DNA of 64,000 nt from a virus, in the IMG/VR virus record IMGVR_UViG_3300024054_000362, positions 124,001 through 188,000 of that record; one strand, written 5' to 3'. Made by a program: the position numbers and the translations under genes. The number at the start of each line of letters is the position of its first letter. Position 1 is the stretch's first letter. Below, in pieces: positions 1 through 8,027 of this stretch. The notes under the pieces were generated by a model. It was not told where the DNA came from. It saw nothing but the letters and a program-made list of their open reading frames with translations, and searched no databases.

Positions 1-441
1 TGTGCACAGTGTCAAGGAGTGCTTCATCCAAACGATCTACGGTTCCCTGCGACGGGGCGGTTCAGTGGATCGATCTGTGATTCATGTGAACAGCGGCGCC
101 TCGCCGCGCCAAGCAGGCCGCCGCGAGGCGGCATCAGATCGGCGCTTGTGCGTGCGCGCCGAGCGCATCTTCCGGCGACGCTTACCGAGAAAGAATGGGC
201 ACGCACGGTCGAGTTTTTTGGTGATCGTTGTGCGCTTTGTGGTGGTGCTTGGTCCCTCGTCGAGCATGCGGTGCCTATCGATTTGGGGGGCGGCACGACG
301 GTAGGAAACTGTTTGCCGGCATGTGTCGGCTGCAACGTTCGCAAGGGCAAACGAGTTCTCGATGCCCTCAGCACACATGAATTTTCGTCGGAACGGCTTC
401 GCAACGCACGTGAATGGCTTCTCAGGAGTGAACATGGTTGA
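1..441 (+). CDS. HNH endonuclease, 5' end outside window
   Basis: The frame is open from base 1 and ends at 441, so the start is upstream of the window. The product has an N-terminal Cys pair (CAQC), a second pair (CDSC), then a C-terminal HNH/McrA-like core: CALCGG, VEHAVPIDLGG and CVGCNVRKGKR. That is the Cys4 zinc plus His-metal arrangement of phage HNH nucleases. The first 60 residues are Arg-rich and less convincing. It may be a free-standing homing nuclease or a packaging-associated HNH protein; context does not decide. Confidence 0.75.
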   Translation, partial: CAQCQGVLHPNDLRFPATGRFSGSICDSCEQRRLAAPSRPPRGGIRSALVRARRAHLPATLTEKEWARTVEFFGDRCALCGGAWSLVEHAVPIDLGGGTTVGNCLPACVGCNVRKGKRVLDALSTHEFSSERLRNAREWLLRSEHG

Positions 442-700
442 TGACGATGATCGGATCGCGGCCAAGGAGGCTCTTCGAAGGGCTCAGCTCGAAGCCGCAA
501 GAAACCTGGAGCCGGACTGCGCCTACGGGGCCGTCGGCGCCGGGCGGTATCGTGCGGACAACGAGCGTAGGCGGGCGACCGCCGGCATTGACCCAGCAGC
601 GACCCCGCAGGCCGGCGACTTTATCGCTGTGTACCCCAACGAGCAGATGTACTTGTTCGAGGACGAGCGCGGGCGTCGCGCGCTTCGGATGAAGGAGTAG
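434..700 (+). CDS. Small acidic protein of unknown function
   Basis: An 88-residue product I do not recognise. The start ATG follows AGGAG at 5-6 nt and overlaps the HNH gene by 8 bases. The N-terminus is acidic (MVDDDDR), followed by an Arg/Ala-rich helical stretch. It heads a run of eight small genes with overlapping or touching ends that reads as one operon. Confidence 0.7.
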   Translation: MVDDDDRIAAKEALRRAQLEAARNLEPDCAYGAVGAGRYRADNERRRATAGIDPAATPQAGDFIAVYPNEQMYLFEDERGRRALRMKE

Positions 701-703
701 TCG

Positions 704-943
704 ATGAACACACCCACGAAGCAGCGTCGTCGCCACGAGATCTACGAAGCCACCAAGCCGTGCAAGAACCACAAAGGCTGTGCTTTGTACGGTGAGTGTG
801 CCGATCCACCGTGTGAGATCACCGTCGTCGACATGATCGAGTACGTCCCCAAGGAGAACTGGGAGGATTTCGAGAAGCAACGCCTTGCGAACTACGTCAG
901 GCAGACGGGCCGCTTTGCCAATGGAAGGAGCCGACCAATATGA
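704..943 (+). CDS. Small Cys-rich protein of unknown function
   Basis: A 79-residue product with four cysteines in a KPCKNHKGCALYGEC-type cluster and a nearby PPC, suggesting one bound metal. The rest is charged and probably helical. It begins 3 nt after the previous stop and overlaps the next start (ATGA). No family recognised. Confidence 0.7.
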   Translation: MNTPTKQRRRHEIYEATKPCKNHKGCALYGECADPPCEITVVDMIEYVPKENWEDFEKQRLANYVRQTGRFANGRSRPI

Positions 944-1317
944 ACGTCGCCGACACTAAGAAGTGGCTTCTCGTCGCCGGGCGCGCTTACGTGCGAGCGA
1001 TGGAAGCCAAGTCGTGTTCTCTCGCCACCACGAACCTTCGGCTCGGTCAGCAAGCCGAGCAGCGTGCTCGTGAAGGTCTACGTGAACATCTTCCTCGTAA
1101 GCTGGAGCCCCGGTTTTATTCGTCAGTGCAGCGCGAGTTGAGCAAGCTTGATGCACAACTCCCCAACGCGGAGATGAACGCGCACCTGCACCGCCTCGAA
1201 CGGTGCGGCATCACGCAGATGCAACACGAACAGCGTACCGCGAAGGAACGTCAGGCTGTCGACGACAATCGGGCGCGTGATCGTCACGATCGCAAGCGCC
1301 CCAAGGTCAGGAAGTGA
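940..1317 (+). CDS. Basic helical protein of unknown function
   Basis: 125 residues, rich in Arg, Gln and Glu, and predicted largely helical with a very basic C-terminal third (HDRKRPKVRK). No recognisable domain. ATGA overlap with the upstream gene supports this start and translational coupling. Confidence 0.65.
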   Translation: MNVADTKKWLLVAGRAYVRAMEAKSCSLATTNLRLGQQAEQRAREGLREHLPRKLEPRFYSSVQRELSKLDAQLPNAEMNAHLHRLERCGITQMQHEQRTAKERQAVDDNRARDRHDRKRPKVRK

Positions 1318-1859
1318 TGAACAAACGCGACAAGGAGCGCCTGAAGGCGGCCTACGAGATGGAAGGCGACGCTACGATTGGTGCGGGCGCCGGTTTCGAC
1401 AAGTACACCAAGGAGGTCGCGATGCGTATCCGTTGGCGCGGCACCAAGTTTGATCCGCGGTGCGGTTCACAGGGCGTCGACGGCGACGGTCACTGTATGC
1501 GTTGCGGCCTGCGTGTTCACGAAGACGCCGATGAGAACTGTCCTCCAGGTTTCCTGCCGGCGCCGCCGACAGAAGCCAAGACCGAGGCCGCGCCCGTCGA
1601 ACGCATCGTCGCAGCCGCGATCAATTTCGATGACATCACCATGTCCATGCCGCCGCCTGCGCGGCACCACACGATCTTGTGGAAACTGGTCGAGCTGAAC
1701 CTACCCGAAGGCTTCATGGACATTCGCAACCAGGGCTTCGTGACAAGCACGGGCCGCTTCGTCGATCGCTACGAAGCGTGCAAGATCGCGCGTGCTGCAC
1801 GGCAGCTGGTTCGAGAGCCGACGCCGAAGGACGTGTTGACCTCGGAGGACGTCTGGTGA
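1317..1859 (+). CDS. Zinc-ribbon-like protein of unknown function
   Basis: 180 residues. A central CGSQGVDGDGHCMRCGL segment with a further Cys in DENCPPG looks like a small zinc ribbon. The C-terminal third (KLVELNLPEGF, STGRFVDRYEACKIARAA) resembles short phage proteins that track residue use with an 'F-V-x-R-x-EA' pattern. ATG 1317 is chosen; GTG 1314 is in frame and possible. Confidence 0.65.
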   Translation: MNKRDKERLKAAYEMEGDATIGAGAGFDKYTKEVAMRIRWRGTKFDPRCGSQGVDGDGHCMRCGLRVHEDADENCPPGFLPAPPTEAKTEAAPVERIVAAAINFDDITMSMPPPARHHTILWKLVELNLPEGFMDIRNQGFVTSTGRFVDRYEACKIARAARQLVREPTPKDVLTSEDVW

Positions 1860-2107
1860 GTCGCTTCGAAGACCGAAATCACGCCATTTCCGGTTTGCGT
1901 AACGCGAACGGCTCAGCCTTACGCGAGATGTACGACGCAGGACGTTCCCTCGACGAGATGCGTGAGTATCTGCGCCATCACATTGATCTGGCCTGGCTAC
2001 CGGACGATCTCGCCGACAAGTACGCCGTGTCTGATCGTGCCTGGAATCGATTTTTGAACGACATCATTCGGGATGTCGTGCCGTACGCATTTCGAGGGCA
2101 ATCGTGA
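1856..2107 (+). CDS. Small helical protein of unknown function
   Basis: 83 residues starting at a GTG that overlaps the previous stop as GTGA. Content is charged and aromatic (DEMREYLRHHIDL, DRAWNRFLNDIIRD), consistent with a helical DNA- or protein-binding domain. No family recognised. Confidence 0.6.
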   Translation: MSRFEDRNHAISGLRNANGSALREMYDAGRSLDEMREYLRHHIDLAWLPDDLADKYAVSDRAWNRFLNDIIRDVVPYAFRGQS

Positions 2108-2394
2108 TCCTACTTCGGGTCATCACGCCGCAGGATCCGGCGCGCGCGATCTACGACCGCCACGAACACGAAGGCATGATCATCTGTCGTGAGTGTCTCG
2201 TTCAGCTCGACACAGATCCAACGTGCGATGAGATTCCGGCCGAGCAGGTCGAGTTCTGGGGCTACACGTGCCTCATGTGCAACACCAAGCCGTCGCCGGG
2301 ACGGACGTGCGGCAACGAAGACTGCCTTCGACCGCTCCATCCACAATGGCCAGCCGTCTACTGCACCAACCGCTGCGCCATGTTGGATGTATGA
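2104..2394 (+). CDS. Small zinc-binding protein with four Cys pairs
   Basis: 96 residues with successive cysteine pairs CREC, CLMC, CGNEDC and CTNRC. This is enough for two zinc sites and resembles double zinc ribbons. The GTG start overlaps the previous stop (GTGA). Function unknown; nucleic-acid binding is a guess. Confidence 0.65.
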   Translation: MILLRVITPQDPARAIYDRHEHEGMIICRECLVQLDTDPTCDEIPAEQVEFWGYTCLMCNTKPSPGRTCGNEDCLRPLHPQWPAVYCTNRCAMLDV

Positions 2395-2645
2395 ACTGTC
2401 CACACTGCGATGAGAGTTGCGATCGCGAATCGGCCGATGTCGGCATCGGCATCATGTACGGCCCATGGGGCTGTCCGCGATGCGGCTGGTCGGAGAACGA
2501 AGAGTACGACAGTCGTGAAGGCATCCGTCGCGATGGTGCCGACCGTGTCCTCGACCAGTACGGTGTCAGCCATCACGTCAGTCGTGTCGACGGCGTTGCC
2601 GTCCTCGCAGGCTTCAACGTCGAGGACCGCGGAGCGACCAAGTGA
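2391..2645 (+). CDS. Small zinc-ribbon protein
   Basis: 84 residues beginning NCPHCDESC with a second knuckle WGCPRCGW, giving a classical CxxC...CxxC ribbon. The C-terminal half (GVSHHVSRVDGVAVLAGF) looks like a small beta domain. Starts and ends overlap neighbouring genes by 4 nt. Confidence 0.65.
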   Translation: MNCPHCDESCDRESADVGIGIMYGPWGCPRCGWSENEEYDSREGIRRDGADRVLDQYGVSHHVSRVDGVAVLAGFNVEDRGATK

Positions 2646-2956
2646 ACTACGGACGTGCGATCAGGACGCTCTGCGCGCTTCGCGAGATGTCGCAGCAGGA
2701 TCTCGCCAAAGCGATGGGCGTCGAAGAAAGTTTCGTGTCACGGACCTTGTCGAAGGGTGCTTCACCGACGATGAAGACCCTCGAAAAGGTCGCGACGGTG
2801 TTCGACGCGCCCGTGTTCCTGATCGTACTTCTTGCAACGGACGACTTGCCAGCGTTTGAGAAGGCGCAAGCAGAAGCCCTTGGTGCGTTGTTCTTGGAGC
2901 TACTTGTACCCAAACAGAAGATCAGCGCCAGAAACGCACCGGTGCGCCGACGGTGA
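2642..2956 (+). CDS. XRE-family HTH transcriptional regulator
   Basis: 104 residues. Residues about 5-60 form a Cro/CI-type helix-turn-helix: IRTLCALREMSQQDLAKAMG, then the recognition helix EESFVSRTLSKGASP, then the third-helix pattern TMKTLEKVATVFD. The C-terminus is hydrophobic and may mediate dimerisation. The start is GTG. Its last 35 bases overlap the convergent DUF192 gene. It is the only XRE-type protein seen in the window and so a candidate ligand for one of the genome-wide DNA motifs described below. Confidence 0.8.
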   Translation: MNYGRAIRTLCALREMSQQDLAKAMGVEESFVSRTLSKGASPTMKTLEKVATVFDAPVFLIVLLATDDLPAFEKAQAEALGALFLELLVPKQKISARNAPVRRR

Positions 2957-3281
2957 TGCCGTTCTTTGCTGCCCAGCCACCGTTCACTTCGAGAACGTAC
3001 GATGACGGTCGACCGACGCCGCGAAGTGTTTCCGTCAACGGGGTCGCGTTCGATACGACTCCAACCACACGCAGATCGCGTCCAATGAAGATCATGTCGA
3101 GAGGGATGAGCGTGTTCCGCATGAAGAACTTGTGGTCCGACTCATGAGGCAGCACGAACAGCATCCCCGCGTCGGGCGCGAGCTGCGTACGGAACATGAG
3201 GCCCCGTTGGATGGTTTCTGGGGTCGACACGACCTCGGCGAGGACGCCGTGGTTGCCGATCATCACCAACCAGCGTTGCAT
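2922..3281 (-). CDS. DUF192 family protein
   Basis: 119 residues matching the DUF192 family pattern: RGLMFRTQLAPDAGMLFVLP, then FFMRNTLIPLDMIFI, then a C-terminal YVLEVNGGWAAKNGI. Cellular members are usually exported, but no signal peptide is visible here, so it may act in the cytoplasm or virion. The start ATG 3281 has GGAGG almost touching it, and a palindrome half-site lies 8-20 nt upstream. It converges with the XRE gene, overlapping by 35 bases. Biochemical role of the family is not settled. Confidence 0.8.
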   Translation of the reverse strand: MQRWLVMIGNHGVLAEVVSTPETIQRGLMFRTQLAPDAGMLFVLPHESDHKFFMRNTLIPLDMIFIGRDLRVVGVVSNATPLTETLRGVGRPSSYVLEVNGGWAAKNGITVGAPVRFWR

Positions 3282-3287
3282 CCCTCC

Positions 3288-3304
3288 ACGATACGCGATC
3301 GAGG
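3288..3304 (-). promoter_or_regulatory. Imperfect copy of the GATCGC palindrome between divergent genes
   Basis: The short intergenic gap between the divergent genes starting at 3281 (-) and 3311 (+) holds ACGATACGCGATCG, a weaker relative of the palindrome at 6730, 7963 and elsewhere. Position, not match quality, is the main support. Confidence 0.4.
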
Positions 3305-3310
3305 TGCCTC

Positions 3311-3628
3311 GTGAGTTTTTGTCTTGGCCTCTTTCACGTCGACGTGTTCCCAGATGGAGCACGTTTTGAAGACGTATGTGCGGCGATCTCGGCGGCGTGG
3401 CTGGCAGGACACCGAATTCTGGCGAAGGACATCGCACAGAGGTACGGCCTCTTTGACCAAGTTTGTTTGCGTTGCGCAAGTGAGTTCATCTCCGGGGCAC
3501 CGGTTCACGTTGAACGTCGTCAGCAGTTTTCGGAACTGCTCTATCAGCTTTGTACGGACTGTCTATTCAAAGAGACGATCGACGAACGTATGGAGGCTGT
3601 TCATAAATATTTCAGGCGGCCATCCTAA
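3311..3628 (+). CDS. Member of a three-copy Cys-containing protein family
   Basis: 105 residues starting at GTG. The core (FEDVCAAISAAWLAG, AKDIAQRYGL, CLRCASEF, then C-terminal CTDC) recurs in the genes at 23400-23825 and 56677-56946. All three share the order: helix, I/M-A-x-R-Y/H-G, CLxCA, variable spacer, CxxC. This suggests a helical domain capped by one zinc site. Function unknown. Intergenic sequence to the convergent collagen-like gene is 12 nt and holds no evident terminator. Confidence 0.65.
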   Translation: MSFCLGLFHVDVFPDGARFEDVCAAISAAWLAGHRILAKDIAQRYGLFDQVCLRCASEFISGAPVHVERRQQFSELLYQLCTDCLFKETIDERMEAVHKYFRRPS

Positions 3629-3640
3629 TCATACATCACA

Positions 3641-4864
3641 TCAATATCCCACGTAGAAGATGTGCTTGACTCCCGTCCCGCCGTTGCCGCCGGCCGCGCC
3701 GGGGCCGCCGCCGCCACTCTGTGCGCCACCGGCGCCGCCCGTACCGCCCGTGACGTCTACGCGCGAGGAAGGGAAGTCCGTCGACGTGGTCGTCGTGACG
3801 ACGACGGCGATGCCGCCGGCACCACCGCCACCGCCGCCGCCGCCGCCATTCTGACCACCCACGCCGTTGCCGCCGTTGCCGCCGTTGCCGCCCTTCGACT
3901 GGATGGGCGTCGTCGATGTACCGGCGATGAGCCGCAAGGCCGCCACCGTGTAGCCGCCCGCCGAGCCGCCACCACCGCCGGCTCCCTGTGTTCCGGCTCC
4001 GCCAAGTCCGCCATTACCGCCACCGCCGCCGCCGGTTCCCGCGCCGAGCGTCGTGCCTGTGCTGCGAACCTGCGCGCCGATGTAGGCCGTCAGGATCTCG
4101 GCCGTGTCGCTGCCGAGCCTGACGCCGCCGAGCGTCACGGCGCCGCCGCTGCCGCCGGCTCCACCCGTGCCAGTGAGATGACCGCCACCGCCGCCGGCGC
4201 CGCCACCCTGACCGACGCCGCCATTGGTACCAACGGTTCCGGCTCCTGCTGCAATCCCACCAGCTCCACCGGCGACCGATCCTGCCGTCAGGCGACGCGA
4301 GCCCGTCGCCTGAGCGCCGCCATTGTTACTGCCTCCTGCTCCACCTGCGACACCATTCGCGAGGAGCTGATTCGTGCCACGTGCGGCGGCGCCTGCAGCT
4401 CCGGCGATGTTCGCCACAGCATTCCCACCGTTGTTACCGTTGCGAGAGATGTTGCCGGTGCCGTTGATCGTGCACGTGCCATTATCGAAGTAGCGATAGC
4501 CCGCCGTATCGACGGTGACGCCATTGTTGATCGTCGAGTTGACCACCATCACGTCGCGCGTGAGCGTGTACACGTTGGCCACGGGAACGAAACCGAGGAT
4601 CGTGGTGGCGCCGTCCCAGGTCACCGTGCCGTCGGATCCGTCGCCGAACCAACCGATGGCCTGCGGCGTCGTGTTCGTGGGACCAGTTGGACCTGTCGGA
4701 CCTGTCGGACCTGTAGCGCCTGCAGCTCCAGCTGGACCTGTCGGACCTGTCGGACCTGTAGCGCCTGCAGCTCCAGCTGGACCTGTCGGACCTGTCGGAC
4801 CTGTCGGACCTGTCGGACCTGTTGTTCCGTCGGACCCGCAGCAGCACGCATTCAAAATCGGCAC
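3641..4864 (-). CDS. Collagen-like, glycine-rich spike or fibre protein
   Basis: 407 residues. After an N-terminal Cys triplet (NACCCGSDG) come about 45 residues of G-P-T/G-A-A collagen triplets, then a non-repetitive beta-rich segment (about 62-140), then a long Gly/Ala/Asn-rich C-terminal region with GGAGG and GGGGG runs. Collagen triplets in phage proteins normally form trimeric stalks of receptor-binding fibres, so an external virion appendage is likely. It starts at a GTG with TAGCGT ending 6 nt upstream and two palindromes beyond, suggesting a leaderless message. The 2OG-Fe(II) oxygenase at 45258 could in principle modify its prolines; this is speculation. Confidence 0.75.
   Translation of the reverse strand: MPILNACCCGSDGTTGPTGPTGPTGPTGPAGAAGATGPTGPTGPAGAAGATGPTGPTGPTGPTNTTPQAIGWFGDGSDGTVTWDGATTILGFVPVANVYTLTRDVMVVNSTINNGVTVDTAGYRYFDNGTCTINGTGNISRNGNNGGNAVANIAGAAGAAARGTNQLLANGVAGGAGGSNNGGAQATGSRRLTAGSVAGGAGGIAAGAGTVGTNGGVGQGGGAGGGGGHLTGTGGAGGSGGAVTLGGVRLGSDTAEILTAYIGAQVRSTGTTLGAGTGGGGGGNGGLGGAGTQGAGGGGGSAGGYTVAALRLIAGTSTTPIQSKGGNGGNGGNGVGGQNGGGGGGGGGAGGIAVVVTTTTSTDFPSSRVDVTGGTGGAGGAQSGGGGPGAAGGNGGTGVKHIFYVGY
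4689..4778 (-). repeat. Two exact 45-bp direct repeats in the collagen-like stalk
   Basis: Two adjacent 45-bp units (4689-4733 and 4734-4778) are identical by eye. Each encodes 15 residues, that is five G-X-Y triplets. Shorter GGACCTGTC units continue to about 4830. Such repeats can expand or contract by slippage, altering stalk length. Confidence 0.8.
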
Positions 4865-4870
4865 CTACCG

Positions 4871-4915
4871 ACGCTACCACGATCGCTGCTGCGATCGACG
4901 ATCGCCATAGCGATC
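4871..4915 (-). promoter_or_regulatory. Double palindrome and -10-like box between divergent genes
   Basis: Two palindromes lie in tandem: GATCGCTGCTGCGATC (4881-4896) and GATCGCCATAGCGATC (4900-4915). On the minus strand TAGCGT (4876-4871) follows, then 6 nt to the GTG start of the collagen-like gene. Arrangement matches the other palindromic promoters of this genome. Confidence 0.65.
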
Positions 4916-4972
4916 GAGGTCGGACCGTAGAGCTGTACGTTTTCAAAACGGTGCGGTACCCCTGGGGTAGCG

Positions 4973-5533
4973 ATGGCGCGATCACTAAAGCCGCTCGGAC
5001 CCGGCACGGCACGGTTCAGTGCATGTAGAACCTGGCGATACGAACTGACGCGAGATCTATCAGGCTACCCGCGTCCTGCGGATCAGTTTCCGCCGAAGGG
5101 TGTACTCGTGTCGATTGGCCTCAACCCGTCGACGGCGACCGGTGACGACGACGATCCGACCGTTCACAAGGAATCGTTCTACACGATCTGGTGGGGCTAC
5201 GAACGCTTCATCAAGCTGAACGCGTACGCTTACCGCGCGACGAAGCCCGTCCACATGTTCGAGGCGCGAGACCGCGGCATCGACATCGTCGGACCTGAGA
5301 ACGACGCTGCCATCCGGTGCGCCGTCCAACTCGTCCGCCGGAACGGCGGACGCTTACTCGTGGCCTGGGGGAAAAACATCGAGCCCGAGCGTCAACGACG
5401 GATCGCGCAGCTGATTGGGCGCGACGTGCAAGCGTACTGCGTGGCCGTTAACAAGAACGGCACGCCAAAACACACATGCTATACCCGAGGTGACGCTGTC
5501 CCGATCCGGTGGATTTGTCCATATGGCGCGTAA
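4973..5533 (+). CDS. DUF1643 family protein
   Basis: 186 residues with the hallmarks of DUF1643: VLVSIGLNPSTA near residue 50, an FIKLNAYAYRAT segment, DIVGPENDAAI, and VAWGKNI near 130. The family is found in phages and mobile elements and its activity is not established. The N-terminal 25 residues before YELTRDLSGYP are less typical, so the true start could be later. Overlaps the following HNH-AP2 gene by 11 nt. Confidence 0.75.
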   Translation: MARSLKPLGPGTARFSACRTWRYELTRDLSGYPRPADQFPPKGVLVSIGLNPSTATGDDDDPTVHKESFYTIWWGYERFIKLNAYAYRATKPVHMFEARDRGIDIVGPENDAAIRCAVQLVRRNGGRLLVAWGKNIEPERQRRIAQLIGRDVQAYCVAVNKNGTPKHTCYTRGDAVPIRWICPYGA

Positions 5534-6047
5534 AAAGAAGCTCGCTGCTGATGGTACCATTAGGCTATGGCTCGCCTACAAACGGCGTCGCGGTGAGAAA
5601 CCGCTGTTCGCCTTGATCGATCCCGAAGACTGGAAGTTAGCGGCGATTCCTTGGCGTGCCCAACGATCACACACTGGAGATTTTTACGCCGTCCGCGCGG
5701 TGTCCCTTGGGAAAGATCAAAAGACGCGGATGTTGTATCTGCATCGGGAAGTATTACAGGCACCCGAGAACGTGCAGGTAGATCACAAGAATGGCAATAC
5801 GCTAGACTGTCGTCGCGCCAATCTGCGCCCAGCGACGCATAAACAGAATCTTCAGAACGCGCGAAAGCCTCGACACAACACCTCAGGGTTTAAGGGCGTC
5901 GCACGCAGTGCCAACAACCGCTGGCGGGCGTACATCAAAGGCAAGTACCTTGGCCTGTTCGATTCGCCTGAGGAGGCCGCGCGTGCGTACGATCGCGCGG
6001 CCCGCGCGCAGTTTCAAAATTTCGCGCGGTGCAACTTTTCAGTGTAG
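5523..6047 (+). CDS. HNH endonuclease with AP2 DNA-binding domain
   Basis: 174 residues. An HNH core (LHREVLQAPENVQVDHKNGN, CRRANLRPAT, KQNLQNARK) is followed by an AP2/ERF-type domain (SGFKGVARSANNRWRAYI, YLGLFDSPEEAARAYDRAA). This domain order is typical of free-standing phage homing nucleases, which cut a target lacking the gene and promote their own spread. The ATG at 5523 is chosen because the basic MARKKK start follows directly; an RBS is weak. Confidence 0.9.
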   Translation: MARKKKLAADGTIRLWLAYKRRRGEKPLFALIDPEDWKLAAIPWRAQRSHTGDFYAVRAVSLGKDQKTRMLYLHREVLQAPENVQVDHKNGNTLDCRRANLRPATHKQNLQNARKPRHNTSGFKGVARSANNRWRAYIKGKYLGLFDSPEEAARAYDRAARAQFQNFARCNFSV

Positions 6048-6048
6048 C

Positions 6049-6414
6049 TCAGCCGCACGGAGGTCCGTCGGGACCTGACGGTGCGAGCAGATCGCAAGGT
6101 GGCATCTGATTGCCGTCGAAGATGTCTTGCATCTTCGAGAACAAATCGCTGACGTCACCGAAACCCGACTTTTCTTCATCGACAGGCTTGGGTTCTGGAA
6201 CGCCGAGCTTCTCGCGAAGCGTCTTCTTGACGTCGGCAAGCTCGCTCTGAACCTTGCGATGCTCCTCAGCGAGACGTCGCTCGGCCTCTTCAAATTCGCG
6301 TCGCCGCGCTTCAGATCGCAAGCGAAACGCGAATTCGGCGCCTTGAAGCAGCTGCAGTCGCTCGACGAGCTTGTAGATCTCGGCGCCCTGCAGCTTGATG
6401 AACGGGTCGCTCAC
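6049..6414 (-). CDS. Coiled-coil protein of unknown function
   Basis: 121 residues. Residues about 20-70 are a charged heptad-like helix (RLRSEARRREFEEAERRLAE) followed by an acidic linker and a Pro/Gly-rich C-terminus with two Cys. Overlaps the upstream gene's stop by 4 nt, so the two are an operon. Scaffolding or structural roles are possible; no family recognised. Confidence 0.65.
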   Translation of the reverse strand: MSDPFIKLQGAEIYKLVERLQLLQGAEFAFRLRSEARRREFEEAERRLAEEHRKVQSELADVKKTLREKLGVPEPKPVDEEKSGFGDVSDLFSKMQDIFDGNQMPPCDLLAPSGPDGPPCG

Positions 6415-6671
6415 GATGGATCCTGCCGTTGGCGAATCTCGTCGAGCTTGGCGAGAATCGCTTGGGCGAACGGTTGTAGTGCCTCCATGAAGCGATCGAC
6501 GTCGCTCTCGTCACCACCATCTGAAGGCCGCGCCGGAGGCACGTGACTGGAATCGAATTTTGTCGTCAAGGTGATCTTGATCGGCCCGGCGATCTCGATC
6601 GTCTTGACCTGCGTTGACGTGTACGGGGTCTTGGTGGCGTCGGTGTCGCCATCGGAAGCTGGCTTGGCCAT
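6411..6671 (-). CDS. Small protein with beta N-terminus, unknown function
   Basis: 86 residues from ATG 6671. A TIEIAGPIKITLTTKFDS beta segment is followed by a C-terminal helix (DRFMEALQPFAQAILAKLDE). ATG 6671 lies 8 nt after a strong sigma70-type promoter, so a leaderless start here is preferred over the in-frame ATG at 6698, which would lie inside the promoter. Confidence 0.6.
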   Translation of the reverse strand: MAKPASDGDTDATKTPYTSTQVKTIEIAGPIKITLTTKFDSSHVPPARPSDGGDESDVDRFMEALQPFAQAILAKLDEIRQRQDPS

Positions 6672-6679
6672 AAGGCGTT

Positions 6680-6708
6680 TCGATAATGCTCGCGACAAGC
6701 GCTGTCAA
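6680..6708 (-). promoter_or_regulatory. Sigma70-type promoter for 6671-6049 operon
   Basis: On the minus strand TTGACA (6708-6703), a 17-bp spacer and TATCGA (6685-6680) make the best consensus promoter I see. The predicted transcript starts around 6673, next to the ATG at 6671. Confidence 0.65.
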
Positions 6709-6729
6709 GGCGGCTTGTTAGGCCGACCC

Positions 6730-6755
6730 GATCGCTCGCGCGATCGTGGTAATCT
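6730..6755 (+). promoter_or_regulatory. Palindrome plus -10 box for the 6765 gene
   Basis: GATCGCTCGCGCGATC (6730-6745) is followed by GTGGTAATCT, giving an extended -10 (TGGTAATCT, hexamer 6750-6755). Only 9 nt separate it from the ATG at 6765, predicting a leaderless or nearly leaderless mRNA. Confidence 0.7.
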
Positions 6756-6764
6756 TACATCACC

Positions 6765-7649
6765 ATGCTCACAGTCTATCGACAGCAAGGGTTCGGCTTA
6801 CCGCTGGGCCAAGGAGCGGCGCCGTCGTCGGCGATTGATCAGGCCGCCGCGACGCTCATGGTTGCGCTCGAAGATGGGACCGTTCCCGAGGGCGTCGTTG
6901 CGATGCTTCGAAATTTCTCAGCCCTCGATCTGACCTTGATCGCCGGTCGCGCCATCGGCCTGGGGGCGAACGCGGCTCTGGTGCGGCAAGCAGTCGAGGC
7001 AGCTGCCGGAGCGGGGACGGCGAGCCCGACAGCTCAAGCCGACCCAACCACCATCCGACTACTACAGGCGCAGATCAATCGATTCTTCGTCGGTTCATTC
7101 GGCATCGCGCAACAGATGGCCGAGACTGGCGTTATCGATGCTGAGACCGTCGCGCAGCTACCCCGCGCGGCACAGATCGCATTGGACATAGCAGGCCCGT
7201 TGGATCTTAGCGCGATCGCAACGCTGGCTCCTGCCGCGGCCGCCAATCTAAACGCACAGGGAATCGCGCAGAATGCGTCCGCGCTCGTCGACGCCTTCAC
7301 GCGAATCATAATTCCGGCTGCAGAAGACGCCGCGATCGCGGAGCAAGCTACCGTCGAGCTGGTTCACGAAGACATCTCCGCCGAGCAACGTCCGAAGATC
7401 GTCGCCGCGGCGGCGCAGGCAGCAGCTCAGGTCAAAGCGCAGGGCGGCTCGCAGGCTGAGCAGCAAGCAGCCGCCCGGACGGCTGCACAGCAAGCTGTCG
7501 TCGCCACCAAGAAGAAGTTTTTCGACGTGAAGAATCCGAAGTTCTGGGTCGCCGTCGGTGGTGGCGTCGCTGCCGTGGTCGTGATCGGCGCAGCGATCAA
7601 GTTGTTCGCCCGCCGCCCCGCCGTCATGGTGACACGCGCCGCGCGCTAG
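6765..7649 (+). CDS. Alanine-rich protein with C-terminal membrane anchor, putative virion protein
   Basis: 294 residues. The long N-terminal region is Ala/Gln-rich and helical. Near the C-terminus a Lys-rich turn (KKKFF) precedes one transmembrane helix (FWVAVGGGVAAVVVIGAAIK) and a short basic tail (FARRPAVMVTRAAR). The N-terminus MLTVYRQQGFGLPLG resembles those of the proteins at 50332 and 43122. The same helix-plus-basic-tail ending occurs on several hydrolases here. A virion membrane protein is inferred. Confidence 0.7.
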   Translation: MLTVYRQQGFGLPLGQGAAPSSAIDQAAATLMVALEDGTVPEGVVAMLRNFSALDLTLIAGRAIGLGANAALVRQAVEAAAGAGTASPTAQADPTTIRLLQAQINRFFVGSFGIAQQMAETGVIDAETVAQLPRAAQIALDIAGPLDLSAIATLAPAAAANLNAQGIAQNASALVDAFTRIIIPAAEDAAIAEQATVELVHEDISAEQRPKIVAAAAQAAAQVKAQGGSQAEQQAAARTAAQQAVVATKKKFFDVKNPKFWVAVGGGVAAVVVIGAAIKLFARRPAVMVTRAAR

Positions 7650-7945
7650 CAGGTCGGCTTGCGTCGTGCGTAGAACCGACCGCCAATCGCGCCCACAGTG
7701 ACGGCACCTGCCGCGGCGAGGCCTGCTTTGAGGCCTGGCTTTGGTGCAGGAGCGCCAGCGACTTTTTGAAGTTGACGATCGCGCGTTGTGGCGATGAAGA
7801 ACCCCGCGGTTGCGGCTACTAGGCCGATAGCACCGCCCGCGAGCATGCCGTAGATGCCGCGTTCTTTCTTTGGCGTGAACGAGCACTCGGCGTCCGCCAA
7901 GGCGTCATCGTGGTTCCGTCGGCGTCCGAGCGTGGCCTTCTTCAT
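7646..7945 (-). CDS. Small protein with two transmembrane helices
   Basis: 99 residues from ATG 7945. After a basic N-terminus (MKKATLGRRRNHDD) there are two hydrophobic spans (GIYGMLAGGAIGLVAATAGF and GLAAAGAVTVGAIGG) and a basic C-terminus. Transcribed from a palindromic promoter: TAACTT ends 7 nt before the ATG. Overlaps the convergent 6765 gene by 4 nt. Confidence 0.65.
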   Translation of the reverse strand: MKKATLGRRRNHDDALADAECSFTPKKERGIYGMLAGGAIGLVAATAGFFIATTRDRQLQKVAGAPAPKPGLKAGLAAAGAVTVGAIGGRFYARRKPTC

Positions 7946-7952
7946 GTCGTTG

Positions 7953-7978
7953 AAGTTACCACGATCGCGCGAGCGATC
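7953..7978 (-). promoter_or_regulatory. Palindrome plus -10 box for the 7945 gene
   Basis: GATCGCGCGAGCGATC (7963-7978) is followed on the minus strand by GTGGTAACTT (hexamer 7958-7953). It is nearly identical in layout to the copy at 6730 and may also affect the divergent gene at 8034. Confidence 0.7.
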
Positions 7979-8021
7979 GACACACCCAGAACGGCCGTGC
8001 GCAGATGTCAAGACGATCTGT

Positions 8022-8027
8022 TAGGCT
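8022..8027 (+). promoter_or_regulatory. -10-like box for the 8034 gene
   Basis: TAGGCT within TGTTAGGCT (an extended -10) ends 6 nt before the ATG at 8034, so transcription would begin at or next to the start codon. Confidence 0.5.

Noticed and set aside
3662-4930. Plus-strand 422-residue frame opposite the collagen-like gene
   Set aside because: Its Ala/Arg-rich composition is the mirror of the Gly-rich repeats; the minus-strand product has collagen triplets, a promoter and a sensible N-terminus.
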